A stretch of 64,000 nucleotides of DNA from Clostridia bacterium UC5.1-1D10 (GCA_001304995.1 BBZU01000010.1:1-64000), one strand, 5' to 3'. Shown: positions 25,901-37,145, counted from the first letter of the stretch. Translations and numbers: made by a program. Notes: generated from the sequence alone by a model not told the origin.

Positions 25901-28247
25901 ATGATTACAACGATTACGAAACGAGATGGACGAGTGGCATTTTTGACATCAATAAAATCGCCAATGCCATCGAAAAAGCCTTTCAGGCAACCAGCGGTAC
26001 AAAAAGCTATGCAACTTGCCTGGAAATGGCACAGGAAGTATCTGATTATTTTGAAAAAGAAAATATTGATTCCCCTTCTGTTGAACAAATTCAGGACAGA
26101 GTGGAACGGGTACTCATTGATCATGGCTTTGTGCAGACCGCAAAAGCCTATATCTTGTATCGCGCGGAACGTACCCGTATCCGTAACATGAATGACCGCC
26201 TCATGAAAACATTTGAGGATATCACATACAAAGACGCAACAGACAGTGATATCAAGCGTGAAAATGCCAATATCGACGGCAATACAGCCATGGGTTCCAT
26301 GCTGAAATACGGCTCTGAAGGGGCAAAACATTTCTACGAATCTTATGTGCTGAACCCGAAACACTCTGAAGCGCACCGCAACGGAGATATTCACATCCAC
26401 GATTTGGATTTCTATACACTGACCACAACATGTTGTCAGATTGACCTCTTAAAACTTTTTGAAGGCGGTTTCTCCACAGGTCATGGTGTACTGAGAGAAC
26501 CCAACAGCATTGCAAGCTATGCTTCTTTGGCATGTATCGCCATCCAGTCCAACCAGAACGATCAGCACGGCGGTCAGTCTGTACCCAACTTTGATTACAG
26601 CATGGCTCCCGGTGTTGCAAAGACATATAAAAAACGCTATCGTTCCAATCTGGCTTCCTTCATTGAAGTGATGGATAGCGAAGAACATGCTAAGGCGATG
26701 AAAGAAGCTTTTGTGAAGCTGGAAGATATGGGTCTGGTACCTACACTGGACAAAAACGAAACATATGATGCGGAAGAAGCCAAACTGGCGGAAGAAATCG
26801 GCATCCCTGTGGAAATCTATCAGAAAGCACACGCTTTCACTGTAAAAAAATCCACAGAAGAAACAGACAAAGAAACATATCAGGCAATGGAAGCGCTGCT
26901 GCACAACCTGAATACCATGCACAGCCGTGCCGGCGCACAGACACCATTCTCCTCTATCAACTATGGTATGGACACTTCCACAGAAGCTAGAATGGTTATG
27001 AAAATATGCTGCTGGTAACAGAAGCAGGCCTTGGTGACGGGGAAACAGCCATCTTCCCTATCCAGATTTTCCGTGTGAAAGAAGGCGTCAACTTTAATCC
27101 CGGCGAACCCAACTACGACCTGTTCAAACTGGCATGCCGTGTCAGCGCAAAGCGCCTGTTCCCCAACTTCTCTTTCCAGGATGCACCTTTCAACCTGAAA
27201 TACTACAAAGAAGGTCATCCCGAAACAGAAATTGCTTACATGGGCTGCCGTACACGTGTTATGGCAAATGTTCATGACCCCGAAAAAGAAATCACACCAG
27301 GCAGAGGCAACCTGAGCTTCACCAGCATCAATCTGCCCAGAATCGCCATCATGGCTAATAAGAACATTGACTGGTTCTTCAACGAACTGGATCACAAAAC
27401 AGATCTGGTTGTGGAACAGCTGCTGGAACGTTTTGAAATCCAGGCAAAGAAAAAAGTACACAACTATCCTTTCCTCATGGGCGAAGGCATCTGGATCGAC
27501 AGCGATAAACTGGGCTGCAATGACGAAGTACGTGAAGTGCTGAAAAACGGTACTCTTTCCGTTGGCTTCATCGGTTTGGCAGAAGCACTGAAAGCCCTCA
27601 TCGGCGTACACCACGGCGAAAGCGAAGTGGCACAGAACCTTGGTCTGGACATCATCAGCCATATGCGCAACCGTCTGGATGCACTGTCTCAGAAAACAAA
27701 ACTGAACTTTACCCTGCTGGCAACACCTGCGGAAGGTCTGTCCGGCAGATTTGTGGAAATCGACCGGAAACGTTTCGGTTCCATCGAAGGCGTAACCGAT
27801 CGGGAATACTATACAAACAGTTTCCACATTCCTGTATACTACCCTATCAGCGCTTATAAGAAAATCCAGCTGGAAGCACCTTATCACGCACTGACAAATG
27901 CAGGTCATATCACTTATGTGGAACTGGACGGCGATCCGTCTACAAACCTGGATGCTTTCGAAAAGATTATCCGTTACATGAAAGCTCAGGGCATTGGTTA
28001 CGGATCCATCAACCATCCCGTTGACCGCGACCCTATCTGCGGCTACAACGGCATCATCGGCGATACTTGCCCCAAATGCGGCAGAAAAGAAGATGAAGGC
28101 GAAGTAGGCTTCCAGAGAATCCGTCGTATTACAGGTTATCTGGTAGGTACACTGGATCGTTTCAATAACGCAAAACGCGCAGAAGTACGCGACAGAGTGA
28201 AACACTCCGTTGTAACAGAAGTAAAACTGACACCAAAGGAAGATTGA
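25901..28247 (+). CDS. nrdD: Class III anaerobic ribonucleoside-triphosphate reductase, frameshifted twice in this sequence
   Basis: Reduces ribonucleoside triphosphates to deoxy forms using a glycyl radical under anaerobic conditions. ATG 25901 behind AGAGGG opens the ATP-cone (ITTITKRDGRV); one T missing at T5 25940-25944 moves the frame to FDINKIANAIEKAFQATSG. The second shift, one A missing at A4 27001-27004, joins MVMKNMLLVTEAGLGDGE. The remainder has NGDIHIHDLDFYTL, the zinc site CGYNG..DTCPKCGRK and the glycyl radical loop RRITGYLVGTLDRFNNAKRAE. Repaired length is about 780, normal for NrdD. It is transcribed with nrdG, and regulated by NrdR by inference. Confidence 0.93.
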
Positions 28248-28248
28248 T

Positions 28249-28743
28249 ATGAGAATCAAAATCAGCGGCGTTGTCAACGATTCCATCGTTGACGGCGCAG
28301 GCTTTCGCTTAACGGTATTTACACAGGGCTGCCACCATAATTGTCCGGGCTGTCACAATCCTCAGACCCATGACCCAGAAGGCGGTTTCTGGTCTGATAC
28401 AGAAGATATTTTGAAGGTAGCGGCGGAAAATCCCCTGTTGGACGGCATTACCCTCTCCGGCGGAGATCCCATGGAACAGCCTGCTCCCTGCACTGCTTTG
28501 GCAGAAGGCGCACATGCCTTGGGTCTGAATGTCTGGACTTACACAGGGTACACTTGGGAAGCCCTTCTGAAGGAAAATAATCCAGAACGGATGGCACTCC
28601 TTCAAAATACCGATGTTCTAGTGGACGGGCCTTTTCTCATGGATCAGCGTTCTTTGGAACTGCGGTTCAAGGGCAGCAAAAACCAGCGTACCATCGACGT
28701 AAAAAAATCTCTGGAAACAGGCGAAATCGTCCTTTGGGACTAA
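28249..28743 (+). CDS. nrdG: Anaerobic ribonucleotide reductase activating protein (radical SAM)
   Basis: A 164-residue protein starting 1 bp after the nrdD stop (ATG 28249 behind AAGGAAG). The cluster motif CHHNCPGCHNPQTHD (CxxxCxxC) binds the 4Fe-4S that cleaves S-adenosylmethionine, and GITLSGGDPMEQP is the SAM-binding GGE-like region. It generates the glycyl radical in NrdD. Length and motifs are typical. Confidence 0.95.
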   Translation: MRIKISGVVNDSIVDGAGFRLTVFTQGCHHNCPGCHNPQTHDPEGGFWSDTEDILKVAAENPLLDGITLSGGDPMEQPAPCTALAEGAHALGLNVWTYTGYTWEALLKENNPERMALLQNTDVLVDGPFLMDQRSLELRFKGSKNQRTIDVKKSLETGEIVLWD

Positions 28744-28777
28744 ATAAGTCAACTCACCATAAAATTTATATAGAAAC

Positions 28778-28820
28778 AAAAAAGCACAAAATCTCTTACA
28801 AAGAAATTTTGTGCTTTTCT
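28778..28820. terminator. Bidirectional terminator between nrdDG and the histidine operon
   Basis: AAAAGCACAAAAT (28780-28792) pairs with ATTTTGTGCTTTT (28806-28818); tracts of A and T flank it between convergent operons. Confidence 0.85.
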
Positions 28821-28830
28821 ATTTTGTCTT

Positions 28831-29646
28831 TTATAAAGGAATTTCCTTCATGCCTTCCGGCGTCCAGATTTTGGTATAACGGAAACCAAACTCCCGACAG
28901 GCCTGTGCCACCTCTCCAAAGGCAAAACCAATGGAGTTGCAGTCGTGGCTATCACTGGAAAGAACAATCTCTCCGCCTCGTTTCTGCAATTCTTTCAGCA
29001 GTCCATAGGAGGGATAGGGTTCTGTTCGAAGTCCACGATACATGGCGCCTGTGTTAATTTCAAAAGGCACCCCAGTCCGCAGCAATTCCTCCATGGCTTC
29101 CAATGCCAGAAAACCATAGGCTTTTTCGTCCATATTGAAATATTTATTCCCTTCGTTAAACTTGGAAATCAAATCAAAATGCCCGATGATGTCCGGTTTT
29201 GTTTTCGCTACTACCTGGACTTCTGCTTCAAAGTAAGCAGCGGCATATTTCAGGAAATCACCGCCGAAAAATTCTCGTACAATGGCGTTTGTTTTTTCTT
29301 CGGATTCGTCTACGGTATGGTACAGCCCATCTTTGTATACATAATGAGTGGAACCAATGATGTAGTCATAAATGTCCGTAGATCCTGTGGAAAAACAATC
29401 CTGTTCCACACCAGCATAAACTTCCATTTTTCCGGCATATTCCGCTTTCACAGCAGCTACATCCCGCAGATAATTCTGGATATTTTCTCTGGACATACAG
29501 TAGCTTTCGTCAAAATCCGTATAACCATGACCGGAGAATCCCAAGTGGGTAAATCCCTTGTCAAAAGCGGCTTTTGTCATTTCCGCCACAGTATTTTTGC
29601 CATCACAATATTTTGTATGGGTATGATAATTGGCTTTTGGTATCAT
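28831..29646 (-). CDS. hisJ: Histidinol-phosphatase, PHP family
   Basis: A 271-residue PHP-domain phosphatase completing the penultimate step of histidine synthesis (histidinol phosphate to histidinol). Metal motifs visible: [50 protein letters not shown] and VLSSDSHD. It is the last gene of the operon, its start overlapping the hisIE stop by 4 bp (ATGA), which supports the specific role over other PHP enzymes. Confidence 0.9.
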   Translation of the reverse strand: MIPKANYHTHTKYCDGKNTVAEMTKAAFDKGFTHLGFSGHGYTDFDESYCMSRENIQNYLRDVAAVKAEYAGKMEVYAGVEQDCFSTGSTDIYDYIIGSTHYVYKDGLYHTVDESEEKTNAIVREFFGGDFLKYAAAYFEAEVQVVAKTKPDIIGHFDLISKFNEGNKYFNMDEKAYGFLALEAMEELLRTGVPFEINTGAMYRGLRTEPYPSYGLLKELQKRGGEIVLSSDSHDCNSIGFAFGEVAQACREFGFRYTKIWTPEGMKEIPL

Positions 29647-30292
29647 TTTGTCATCTTCTCCTGTTTTACTTTATGGTCGATGATATGACGGGAAGCCAGT
29701 TCTTTCCGCACATCTTCCAGAGAAATCCCCGCTTCTACCATCAGTACAAGTACATGATACGCCAGATCCGCGATTTCGTAAATGGTTTCTTTTTTATCCT
29801 CTGCCTTTGCGGCAATGATCACTTCTGTGGATTCTTCCCCTACTTTTTTCAAATCTTATCCAGACCTTTTTCAAAAAGATATGTGGTGTAAGAGCCTTCA
29901 GGCTTGTCGGCTTTTCTGCCTTCCAGCTGTTCCATAAGCCCATCAATGGAAAAACCATGGTTTTCCTCGCTCTGGTACACCGTTTCATTGAAACAAGATT
30001 CTGTACCCAAATGGCAGGCAGGGCCGTCTTTCAACACTTCCACTGTCAGAGCATCTCTGTCACAGTCGGCAGTGATGCTGACAATGTGCTGGAAATTGCC
30101 GGATGTTTCCCCTTTCCGCCACAATTCTTGACGGGAGCGAGACCAGAAGCAGGTTTTGCCTTCTTTCATACTAATTTCCAGACTTTCCCGATTCATATAA
30201 GCCACTGTCAGGACTTTTTTGCTGAGGGCATCCACCACAACGGCAGGGATCAGCCCTTTTTCGTCAAACTTCAATGTATTTATATCAAACAT
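29643..30292 (-). CDS. hisIE: Bifunctional phosphoribosyl-AMP cyclohydrolase / phosphoribosyl-ATP pyrophosphatase, frameshifted in this sequence
   Basis: The first frame encodes the HisI domain ([51 protein letters not shown]) and the linker to HisE ([14 protein letters not shown]). The HisE rest, [19 protein letters not shown], lies in another frame. One extra T at the minus-strand T3 (29851-29853) joins them as [12 protein letters not shown], the usual sequence at this place. The repaired protein of about 216 residues catalyses steps 2 and 3 of histidine synthesis. Spacing to hisF is 15 bp. Confidence 0.93.
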
Positions 30293-30307
30293 ACGTCCAA
30301 TCTCCTT

Positions 30308-31066
30308 TTATAACCGCATGGGAATGTTTTCTTTCGCCAGACGTTCTTTCAATTCTTTGATATTCACTTCGCCAAAATGGAAAATGGAAGCTGCCAGACC
30401 TGCGTCCACTTTGGGCAATTCTTTGAACAGTGTCACAAAGTCCTCCATAGACCCTGCGCCGCCGGATGCGATGACAGGCACGGAAACGGCATCACACACT
30501 GCTTCCAGTATTTCCAAGTCAAACCCCTGCTTCACGCCGTCAGTGTCAATGCTGTTGACTACTACTTCCCCTGCGCCCAATGCCACACATTTTTTGATCC
30601 ATTCGATGGCATCCATACCAGTGTTTTCCCGTCCACCTTTTGCAAAGACCGTAAACTTGCCGTCTACCCGTTTCACATCTACGGAAAGGACAACGCACTG
30701 ATCACCGTATTTCTGTGCCGCTTGTGCGATGAGGTTAGGATTTTTGATAGCACCGGAATTGACGCTGACTTTATCGGCACCGCATTTGAGCACACGGTCA
30801 AAATCCTCCAAAGTATTGATGCCGCCGCCAACGGTCAGGGGAATGAAAATGGTTTCCGCGACTTTTTTCAAAATATCCGTAAAAAGAGCACGCCCTTCCG
30901 CTGACGCTGTAATATCGTAAAACACCAGTTCATCGGCGCCGTTGTCGCTGTAATATTTCCCCAGCTCAATGGGAGAAGAAACGTCATTCAGCCCTTGAAA
31001 ATTGACGCCTTTTACCACCCGTCCGTCTTTCGCATCCAGACAGGGAATGATGCGTTTTGTAATCAT
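30308..31066 (-). CDS. hisF: Imidazole glycerol phosphate synthase, cyclase subunit
   Basis: A 252-residue TIM barrel with the two catalytic Asp regions: MITKRIIPCLDAKDGRVVKG at the N-terminus and VVVNSIDTDGVKQGFDLE, plus the phosphate-binding VIASGGAGSMEDF. With HisH it converts PRFAR and ammonia to IGP and AICAR. Its start overlaps the hisA stop by 4 bp. Confidence 0.97.
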   Translation of the reverse strand: MITKRIIPCLDAKDGRVVKGVNFQGLNDVSSPIELGKYYSDNGADELVFYDITASAEGRALFTDILKKVAETIFIPLTVGGGINTLEDFDRVLKCGADKVSVNSGAIKNPNLIAQAAQKYGDQCVVLSVDVKRVDGKFTVFAKGGRENTGMDAIEWIKKCVALGAGEVVVNSIDTDGVKQGFDLEILEAVCDAVSVPVIASGGAGSMEDFVTLFKELPKVDAGLAASIFHFGEVNIKELKERLAKENIPMRL

Positions 31067-31788
31067 TTGCCTTCCCCCTTTGCCAGTTTTACAGCTTCCG
31101 CCAAATCAATATGCCCCGTATACAGAGCTTTGCCCAAAATAGCGCCGTACAGCCCCATTTTTTCCAGAGCCGCTACATCCTCCAAAGAAGAAACGCCGCC
31201 GGATGCCACAATATCCATGTGGTATGTTGCGCCTAAGTGACGGTACAGTTCCAGATTGGTGCCGGAAAGCAGTCCATCTTTGGAAATATCCGTACAAATA
31301 ATGGTCTTCACGCCCATCTTTTCCAGCTTCTCACAAAAAGCGTCACAGGTCATGGCAGAAACTTCTGTCCAGCCTTTAATAGCAACCATACCATCTTTGA
31401 TGTCTACACCAACGGCAATTTTTTCGCCGTACTTCGCCACCATATTTTCCAGAAAATCCGGCTGTGTGATAGCCGCTGTACCCAGAATCACACGGTAAAC
31501 CCCTGCATCCAGATATTTCTGAATGGTTTCTTCAGAGCGGATACCACCGCCCACTTCTGTTTTCAATCCGCTTTTTGCCACAATATCCCGAATGGTTTCC
31601 AGATTAGGTGTTGTGCCGTCTTTTGCACCTTCCAGATCCACCAGATGTAAAAATTCCGCACCTGCTTTGGCAAAGGACTGTGCCACTGCCGCAGGATTAT
31701 CGCTGTAAACGGTTTTCTGGGCATAGTCCCCACGAACCAACCGCACCGCACAGCCTTCGATCAGATCAATGGCAGGAAAAATAAACAT
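31063..31788 (-). CDS. hisA: HisA, phosphoribosylformimino-AICAR ribotide isomerase
   Basis: The start is ATG 31788 (MFIFPAIDLIEGCAVRLVRG) behind GAGGAAGG; a GTG six codons upstream, overlapping hisH, is less likely. The 241-residue TIM barrel has the PAIDL start with the catalytic Asp, ICTDISKDGLLSGTNLE with the second Asp and IVASGGVSSLEDV. It isomerises ProFAR to PRFAR. Confidence 0.95.
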   Translation of the reverse strand: MFIFPAIDLIEGCAVRLVRGDYAQKTVYSDNPAAVAQSFAKAGAEFLHLVDLEGAKDGTTPNLETIRDIVAKSGLKTEVGGGIRSEETIQKYLDAGVYRVILGTAAITQPDFLENMVAKYGEKIAVGVDIKDGMVAIKGWTEVSAMTCDAFCEKLEKMGVKTIICTDISKDGLLSGTNLELYRHLGATYHMDIVASGGVSSLEDVAALEKMGLYGAILGKALYTGHIDLAEAVKLAKGEGK

Positions 31789-31802
31789 GTGCCTTCCTCC
31801 TC

Positions 31803-32420
31803 TCACAGGTTACAAAATGCTTTCAGTATCTTCAGTCCCATTTCTCCGCTTTTTTCCGGATGGAACTGACAGCCATATACATTGCCTCTTGCCACTGCCG
31901 CTGTCAGTTCTGCACCATATTCCGCCGTCGCAGTCACAAAATCTGCGCAGTCAACCGCTGCAAAAGAATGTACGAAGTACACACAGTCATTTTCTGCTAA
32001 GTCCGCAAAAATGGGGGATTTTTCTTTCTCTTTTGGAAAATGCAGTCCATTCCATCCGATGTGAGGCACTTTCAGCCCTTCGCCGATCATAGGCGCAATG
32101 GGACGCACCACACCGGGAATGAGCCCCAAACCTGCATATTCGCCATATTCATAGCTTTTTTCAAAAAGCAGCTGCATCCCCAGACAAATGCCCAGCAAAG
32201 GCTTTCCTGCCGCCGCTTCTTTCAGCACCACTTCTGCCATACCGCTTTGCCGCAGCTTTTCCGCCGCGTCCCCAAAAGCGCCAACCCCCGGCAAAATGAT
32301 GTGGTCGCATTTCTGCAATACAGCAGGATCATTTGTCACCACTGCTTCTTCTCCGATATATGCCAATGAGCTTTTCAGGGAAAAGAGATTCCCTACGCCA
32401 TAATTAATGATTCCTACCAT
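31803..32420 (-). CDS. hisH: Imidazole glycerol phosphate synthase, glutaminase subunit
   Basis: A 205-residue class I glutamine amidotransferase: ILPGVGAFGDA, nucleophile Cys in LLGICLGMQLLFEKS, and the His-Glu pair in VYGCQFHPEKSGEMG. It supplies ammonia to HisF. The start ATG overlaps the hisB stop (TAATG). Confidence 0.96.
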   Translation of the reverse strand: MVGIINYGVGNLFSLKSSLAYIGEEAVVTNDPAVLQKCDHIILPGVGAFGDAAEKLRQSGMAEVVLKEAAAGKPLLGICLGMQLLFEKSYEYGEYAGLGLIPGVVRPIAPMIGEGLKVPHIGWNGLHFPKEKEKSPIFADLAENDCVYFVHSFAAVDCADFVTATAEYGAELTAAVARGNVYGCQFHPEKSGEMGLKILKAFCNL

Positions 32421-33006
32421 TACAGCACCCCTTTTGTTGATGGGATTTCATCCCGATATTTTTCGTCAATGGAAACTGCCTGTGCCAATGTTCTGGCAAG
32501 GGCTTTGAATGTGCCTTCGATGATGTGATGGCTGTTTCTGCCGGAAAGCTGTTTCACATGCAAAGTCATATTTGCCTTCCGCACAAAAGCAATGAGAAAT
32601 TCCTCTGTCAGTTCCGTGTCGAAGGTGCCCACTTTTTCCGTGGGGATTTCCAGCCCATATTCCAGATGGGAACGGCCGGAAAGGTCTACGGCACACAAAA
32701 TCAAAGTTTCATCCATAGGCAGAATGATATGTCCGTAGCGACGGATGCCTGCGCCATTGCCCAGGCTTCCGCAAAAGCCATACCAAGACATATGCCGATA
32801 TCCTCTACGGAATGGTGGTCGTCCACATCCACATCCCCATGACAGGTCACGTCCAAATCAAAACGACCGTGTCTGGCAAAGAGAGTCAGCATATGATTGA
32901 GAAAGCCACAGCCTGTATCTACGTTGCTTTTGCCTGTGCCATCCAGATTCAGAGAAAGGGAAATGTCTGTTTCCGCTGTTTTCCGTTCGATTTCACTTCT
33001 TCTCAT
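32420..33006 (-). CDS. hisB: Imidazoleglycerol-phosphate dehydratase, frameshifted in this sequence
   Basis: The first frame has [20 protein letters not shown] and [14 protein letters not shown], the Mn-binding motifs of HisB; the second continues with [36 protein letters not shown]. One extra C at the minus-strand CC of 32764-32765 joins them as FAEALGNGAG. The repaired monofunctional dehydratase has about 195 residues, normal length. It overlaps hisC and hisH by a few bases. Confidence 0.94.
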
Positions 33007-34076
33007 GCTTTTCCTCCTTCCCCCAGCAGTTCTTTTGTTTTTTCCAGCAAAATATCCATCTGTTCATCGGTGCCGATAGTGATACGCACAAAGTCCTTGA
33101 TTTTTTCTTTGCCGAAATACCGTACCAGCACACCTTTTTTCTTCAAACCTGCATACAAATCCGCGCCGCTGATGGCATCAGACTTAGCGAAAATAAAGTT
33201 TGCCACTGAATCCAGTACCATAAAGCCCAGTTTTCGCAGTTCTGCGGTGGTTCTTTCTCTGGTTGCGGCGATTTTCTTGCAGTTTTCCATATAGTAATCA
33301 TTGCTGTCCACAGCCGCTTCCCCTGCTGCCAATGTAATGCGGTTGATGTTATAGGGGTTTGTGGAGTATTTGATTTTATTCAAATCCTCAATGATGCCTT
33401 TGGATGCAATAGCAAAGCCCAATCTTGCCCCAGCCATGGAACGGGATTTGGAAAAAGTCTGTACTACCAGTAAATTATCATATTTATGAATCAAATCCAC
33501 ACAGCTGGTACCGCCGAAATCAATATAGGCTTCGTCAATGATAACCACATGATCGGGATTTGACTGGATGATTTTTTCGATGTCATTCTGAGGCAATTCC
33601 AGCCCCGTAGGAGCGTTTGGATTGGCAATGACTACCATTGCCTCATTCTTGCAGTAATCCGCTCCAGAGATGGTAAAATCCGCCTGTAAGGGCATCTGTT
33701 TTGCTTGTACCCCATAGAGGTCTGCGTAGACAGGATAAAAACCATAACTGATTTCTGGGAACATGGCTCCATGGGTTTCATCGCAGAATGCAATAAAAGC
33801 GAAATTCAAAATATCATCAGAGCCATTGGAAAGGAAAATATTCTCCGCTGTAACTCCGTAAAGGTCAGCCAGCTTCTGCCGCAGAACTTTTCCTTCCGGG
33901 TCGGGATAAAGCTGTAATTTTCCGATCTCTTCCCCGTTGATTCTTGCGAATACTGCCGGTGAAGGAGGATAAGGAGATTCATTTGTATTCAGTTTTACAT
34001 ACTGCATGTCCTGGGGCTGTTCACCCGGAGTATATGCTTCCAGTCCCGCAAAACGGGCGCTTAAAAATCTGCTCAT
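33003..34076 (-). CDS. hisC: Histidinol-phosphate aminotransferase
   Basis: A 357-residue fold-type I PLP enzyme: [17 protein letters not shown] at the N-terminus, [25 protein letters not shown] with the PLP-contacting Asp/Tyr, and the Schiff-base Lys in [15 protein letters not shown]. Start overlaps the hisD stop (ATGA) and end overlaps hisB, consistent with tight coupling in the operon. Confidence 0.95.
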   Translation of the reverse strand: MSRFLSARFAGLEAYTPGEQPQDMQYVKLNTNESPYPPSPAVFARINGEEIGKLQLYPDPEGKVLRQKLADLYGVTAENIFLSNGSDDILNFAFIAFCDETHGAMFPEISYGFYPVYADLYGVQAKQMPLQADFTISGADYCKNEAMVVIANPNAPTGLELPQNDIEKIIQSNPDHVVIIDEAYIDFGGTSCVDLIHKYDNLLVVQTFSKSRSMAGARLGFAIASKGIIEDLNKIKYSTNPYNINRITLAAGEAAVDSNDYYMENCKKIAATRERTTAELRKLGFMVLDSVANFIFAKSDAISGADLYAGLKKKGVLVRYFGKEKIKDFVRITIGTDEQMDILLEKTKELLGEGGKA

Positions 34077-35356
34077 AACGTTCCTCCTTTTTCCAGACGT
34101 ACCGAAACGGATTTGCCGTGTGCCTGCAAGCCTTCTTCTTCCGCAAAGCGAACAATCTTTTCTCCCACCTGTTCCAGTGCCTGCTGGGTATAGTATGTAA
34201 AAGAAGATTTCTTGATAAAGTCATCTACGGACAAAGGGGAAGAAAAACGGGCTGTGCCGCTGGTAGGCAGGGTATGGTTTGGCCCTGCAAAATAATCCCC
34301 CAAGGCTTCCGGCGCGTGTTTTCCAAGGAAAATAGATCCTGCATGGCGAATCTGCGGCAGATACGCAAAAGGATTATCCACACAGACTTCCAGATGTTCC
34401 GGAGCAATTTCATTGGAAATTTCAACCGCCTGTGTCATGGATTCCGCCAGAATGATTTTGCTGCAATTATCAATGGATTCTCTGGCAATTTCCGCTCTGG
34501 GGAGCAAAGGAATCTGCCGTTCCAGTTCCGCGGAAACTGCATCTGCCAGTCGTTTGCTGTCTGTTACCAGCACGGCGCTTGCCATTTTGTCGTGTTCTGC
34601 CTGAGAAAGCATATCAGCCGCTACCACTTCCGCGTCACAGGTATCATCTGCCAAAATTAAAATTTCACTGGGGCCTGCAATCATATCAATGGAAACCCGG
34701 CCAAAAACCTGCTTTTTGGCTTCTGCCACAAAAGCATTGCCGGGGCCTACGATCTTATCCACACGGGGCACGCTTTCTGTCCCATATGCCAACGCGCCAA
34801 TGGCCTGTGCACCACCGATTTTGAAAATACGGTCTACGCCAGCGATTTCTGCCGCCGCCAGAATCACGGGATTGATTTTCCCGCCTTTTGCCGGAGTCGT
34901 CATAATGATTTCCCCTACCCCTGCGATTTTCGCCGGAATGGTATCCATCAAAACCGTAGAGGGATAGCATGCCGTACCGCCGGGTACATAGACACCAGCT
35001 CTGTCCAGAGGAATGATCTTCTGTCCCAACACCACACCGTCTTTTTCTGTAATGACAAAGTCCGTACGTTTCTGTTTTTCATGGAAAGCCCGAATGTTTG
35101 CCGCCACTTCTTCCAAAATGGCAATGAGTTCCGGGTCTACCGCTGCCATAGCCGCCACACGTTCTTCCGCTGTCACTTCCAGCACATCCAGCTTGGCACC
35201 ATCAAAGCGTTCACTGTAACGCCGCAGGGCTTCGTCGCCGTTTTTCCGCACATCTGCCAAAATTTCCGCTACGGCATCTGCCACATCTGTTTTTTCTTCT
35301 GTTCTATGAAAAATATCGTCTATGGAAATTTCTGCATAACGATACTGCTTGATCAT
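34073..35356 (-). CDS. hisD: Histidinol dehydrogenase
   Basis: A Zn- and NAD-dependent enzyme oxidising histidinol to histidine in two steps. Characteristic pieces: VYVPGGTACYPSTVLMDTIP, VDKIVGPGNAFVAEAKKQVFG, SIDMIAGPSEILILADD, QAEHDKMASAVLVT, ISNEIAPEHLEVC and GPNHTLPTSGTARFSSPLS. I take ATG 35356 (MIKQYRYAEIS) behind GAGGTGATACCC; a GTG three codons upstream would overlap hisG. About 427 residues. Confidence 0.95.
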   Translation of the reverse strand: MIKQYRYAEISIDDIFHRTEEKTDVADAVAEILADVRKNGDEALRRYSERFDGAKLDVLEVTAEERVAAMAAVDPELIAILEEVAANIRAFHEKQKRTDFVITEKDGVVLGQKIIPLDRAGVYVPGGTACYPSTVLMDTIPAKIAGVGEIIMTTPAKGGKINPVILAAAEIAGVDRIFKIGGAQAIGALAYGTESVPRVDKIVGPGNAFVAEAKKQVFGRVSIDMIAGPSEILILADDTCDAEVVAADMLSQAEHDKMASAVLVTDSKRLADAVSAELERQIPLLPRAEIARESIDNCSKIILAESMTQAVEISNEIAPEHLEVCVDNPFAYLPQIRHAGSIFLGKHAPEALGDYFAGPNHTLPTSGTARFSSPLSVDDFIKKSSFTYYTQQALEQVGEKIVRFAEEEGLQAHGKSVSVRLEKGGTL

Positions 35357-35361
35357 GGGTA

Positions 35362-36006
35362 TCACCTCATTTTGCTTCCTGCCGAAGCTTCTTTTATTTT
35401 TTCACACATTTCCTGTACCCGTTGGTAGTTGAACTGGTAACTGGATTTATTGGCAATGAGCCTTGCACTGATGGGCACAATGTCCTCCAAAGGCTCCAGA
35501 TTGTTTTCTTTCAATGTGGTACCTGTTTCCACAATATCCACGATGACATCAGACATATGGAGGATAGGTGCAATTTCAATAGAGCCATGGAGTTTAATGA
35601 TTTCAATTTCCATGCTCTGTCTGCGGAAATATTCCCTTGCGATATTAGGAAATTTCGTTGCTACACGAAGGGTCTTATCTGTGGTAAGTCTTGTGCCTTT
35701 GATGCCCGCCACTGCCATGCGGCATTTGCCGATACCTAAATCCAACAGTTCATAAACATCTGACCCCTGTTCCAGCAAAATGTCTTTGCCTACAATGCCC
35801 ACATCAGCGGCGCCCCGTTCCACATAAACGGCAACGTCAGAAGGCTTCACCCAGAAATACCGCACACGGTTTTCCTCATTTTCAAAAATCAGTTTTCGAT
35901 TCTGTTCCCGAATGGAGGGACAGCCAAAGCCAATACCTTCCAAAATATCATAGGCTTTTTCCCCTAATCTGCCTTTTGGCAATGCGATATTCAAATACTC
36001 AGCCAA
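35362..36006 (-). CDS. hisG: ATP phosphoribosyltransferase, short form (HisZ-dependent)
   Basis: Catalyses the first, feedback-controlled step of the pathway. The product (about 214 residues) is the short HisG lacking the C-terminal regulatory domain, which needs HisZ, encoded directly upstream. Motifs: NIALPKGRLGEKAYDIL, AAVDVGIVGKDILLEQG-like block (AADVGIVGKDILLEQGSD) and VDIVETGTTLKENNL. No ATG is well placed; I prefer TTG 36006 (LAEYLNIALPKGRLG) behind GGGGTGG, overlapping the hisZ stop; GTG 36027 is the alternative. Confidence 0.9.
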   Translation of the reverse strand: MAEYLNIALPKGRLGEKAYDILEGIGFGCPSIREQNRKLIFENEENRVRYFWVKPSDVAVYVERGAADVGIVGKDILLEQGSDVYELLDLGIGKCRMAVAGIKGTRLTTDKTLRVATKFPNIAREYFRRQSMEIEIIKLHGSIEIAPILHMSDVIVDIVETGTTLKENNLEPLEDIVPISARLIANKSSYQFNYQRVQEMCEKIKEASAGSKMR

Positions 36007-37119
36007 TGACTTCCACCCCGCTTTCACTCAATCGGCAAAGCTGTTTGTATTTCAGTCTACCGTCATCCTGTTTCTGTACCGCCACGGAAAGTCCCATGCT
36101 TTGAAGCATCTGCACTGCCCGCAGTTTTCCAATGGTATCTGTATTTTCATCGCATAAAAGCAATGCATCCACATCGTAAGACTTTTCTTCTTCGCCATAG
36201 CGTTCCAGCATATCCATATAAACGGCAAATCCCAGTGCGTCGGCATTCTTACCGCATTTATGCACCAGATTGTCATATCTGCCGCCGGAAAGCACCCCTG
36301 TGGGGATACCATCCACAAAACCCTGGAAAATAATGCCGTTATAATAATCCATATCATTGACAATGGAAAAATCCAGATGGATGCCATGGTCGTAAACACA
36401 AGCTTTCAAGTTCGCATAAAGCCGTTCCAGTTCCTCAATGGCCTGTTGTGCTTTTTCATTGCCGCACAATCCTTTTGCTTTTGGCAGAATTTCCGCCAGA
36501 CTGCCATGGAGGGATGCCAATGTCTGCAAACGGCTTGTAAGTTCTTCAGAAACACCGTTTTCCTTACAAATCTGCGCAATGCCATGGGCGTTTTTTTTCA
36601 CCAATGCAGACCAGAATTTTCTCCTGCTGGGAAGGCGAAAGAGCCGTTTCTTCCAATAATCCTTGTACAAAGCCCATGTGAGAAAGATTCAGCACACTGC
36701 GGCTGGAAATGCTGTCCAGACTTTTCTTCGCCAGCAGCACCACTTCACTGACAGCGTAATCATCCACTTCGCCAATGTATTCCAGCCCTACCTGCATAAT
36801 TTCCTTATATTCTCCATCGTCCTTTCTGGCACGATATACATTTTCGTTATAATATACTCTCTCGGGACAGTCATAACTGCCTTTGGTATGCTTTACAATG
36901 GATAATGTCACATCGGGTTTTAAGGCCAGCAAATGGCCCTGTAACCCCTGAAACGTGATGATATTTTTCGTTGTCAAAAAACTTCTGTTTTCTGCATAAA
37001 AAATCATATTCTTCAAACTTGCTCATTTTGAATTTGCGGTAGCCATACTGCTCAAAGAGCGCCCGCAGACGAAACACCGTCTGTTCTTCTTTTTTCAATA
37101 ATCCATCCCAATCAGTCAT
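35999..37119 (-). CDS. hisZ: HisZ, ATP phosphoribosyltransferase regulatory subunit, frameshifted twice in this sequence
   Basis: A class II histidyl-tRNA synthetase-like protein that carries the regulatory function for short HisG. Three frames make one protein of about 370 residues: frame 1 MTDWDGLLKKEEQTVFRLRA to FEEYD; one surplus base in the run at 36998-37003 leads to FYAENRSFLTTKNIITFQ, LLALKPDVTLSIVKHTKG and VGLEYIGEVDDYAVSEVVLL; a surplus base in the T8 run 36591-36598 leads to KNAHGIAQICKENGV and VLSGGRYDNLVHKCG. ATG 37119 follows GGGAGGTGCC. It is the first gene of the his operon. Confidence 0.9.
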
Positions 37120-37145
37120 AAGGCACCTCCCACATGCTTTTCTTC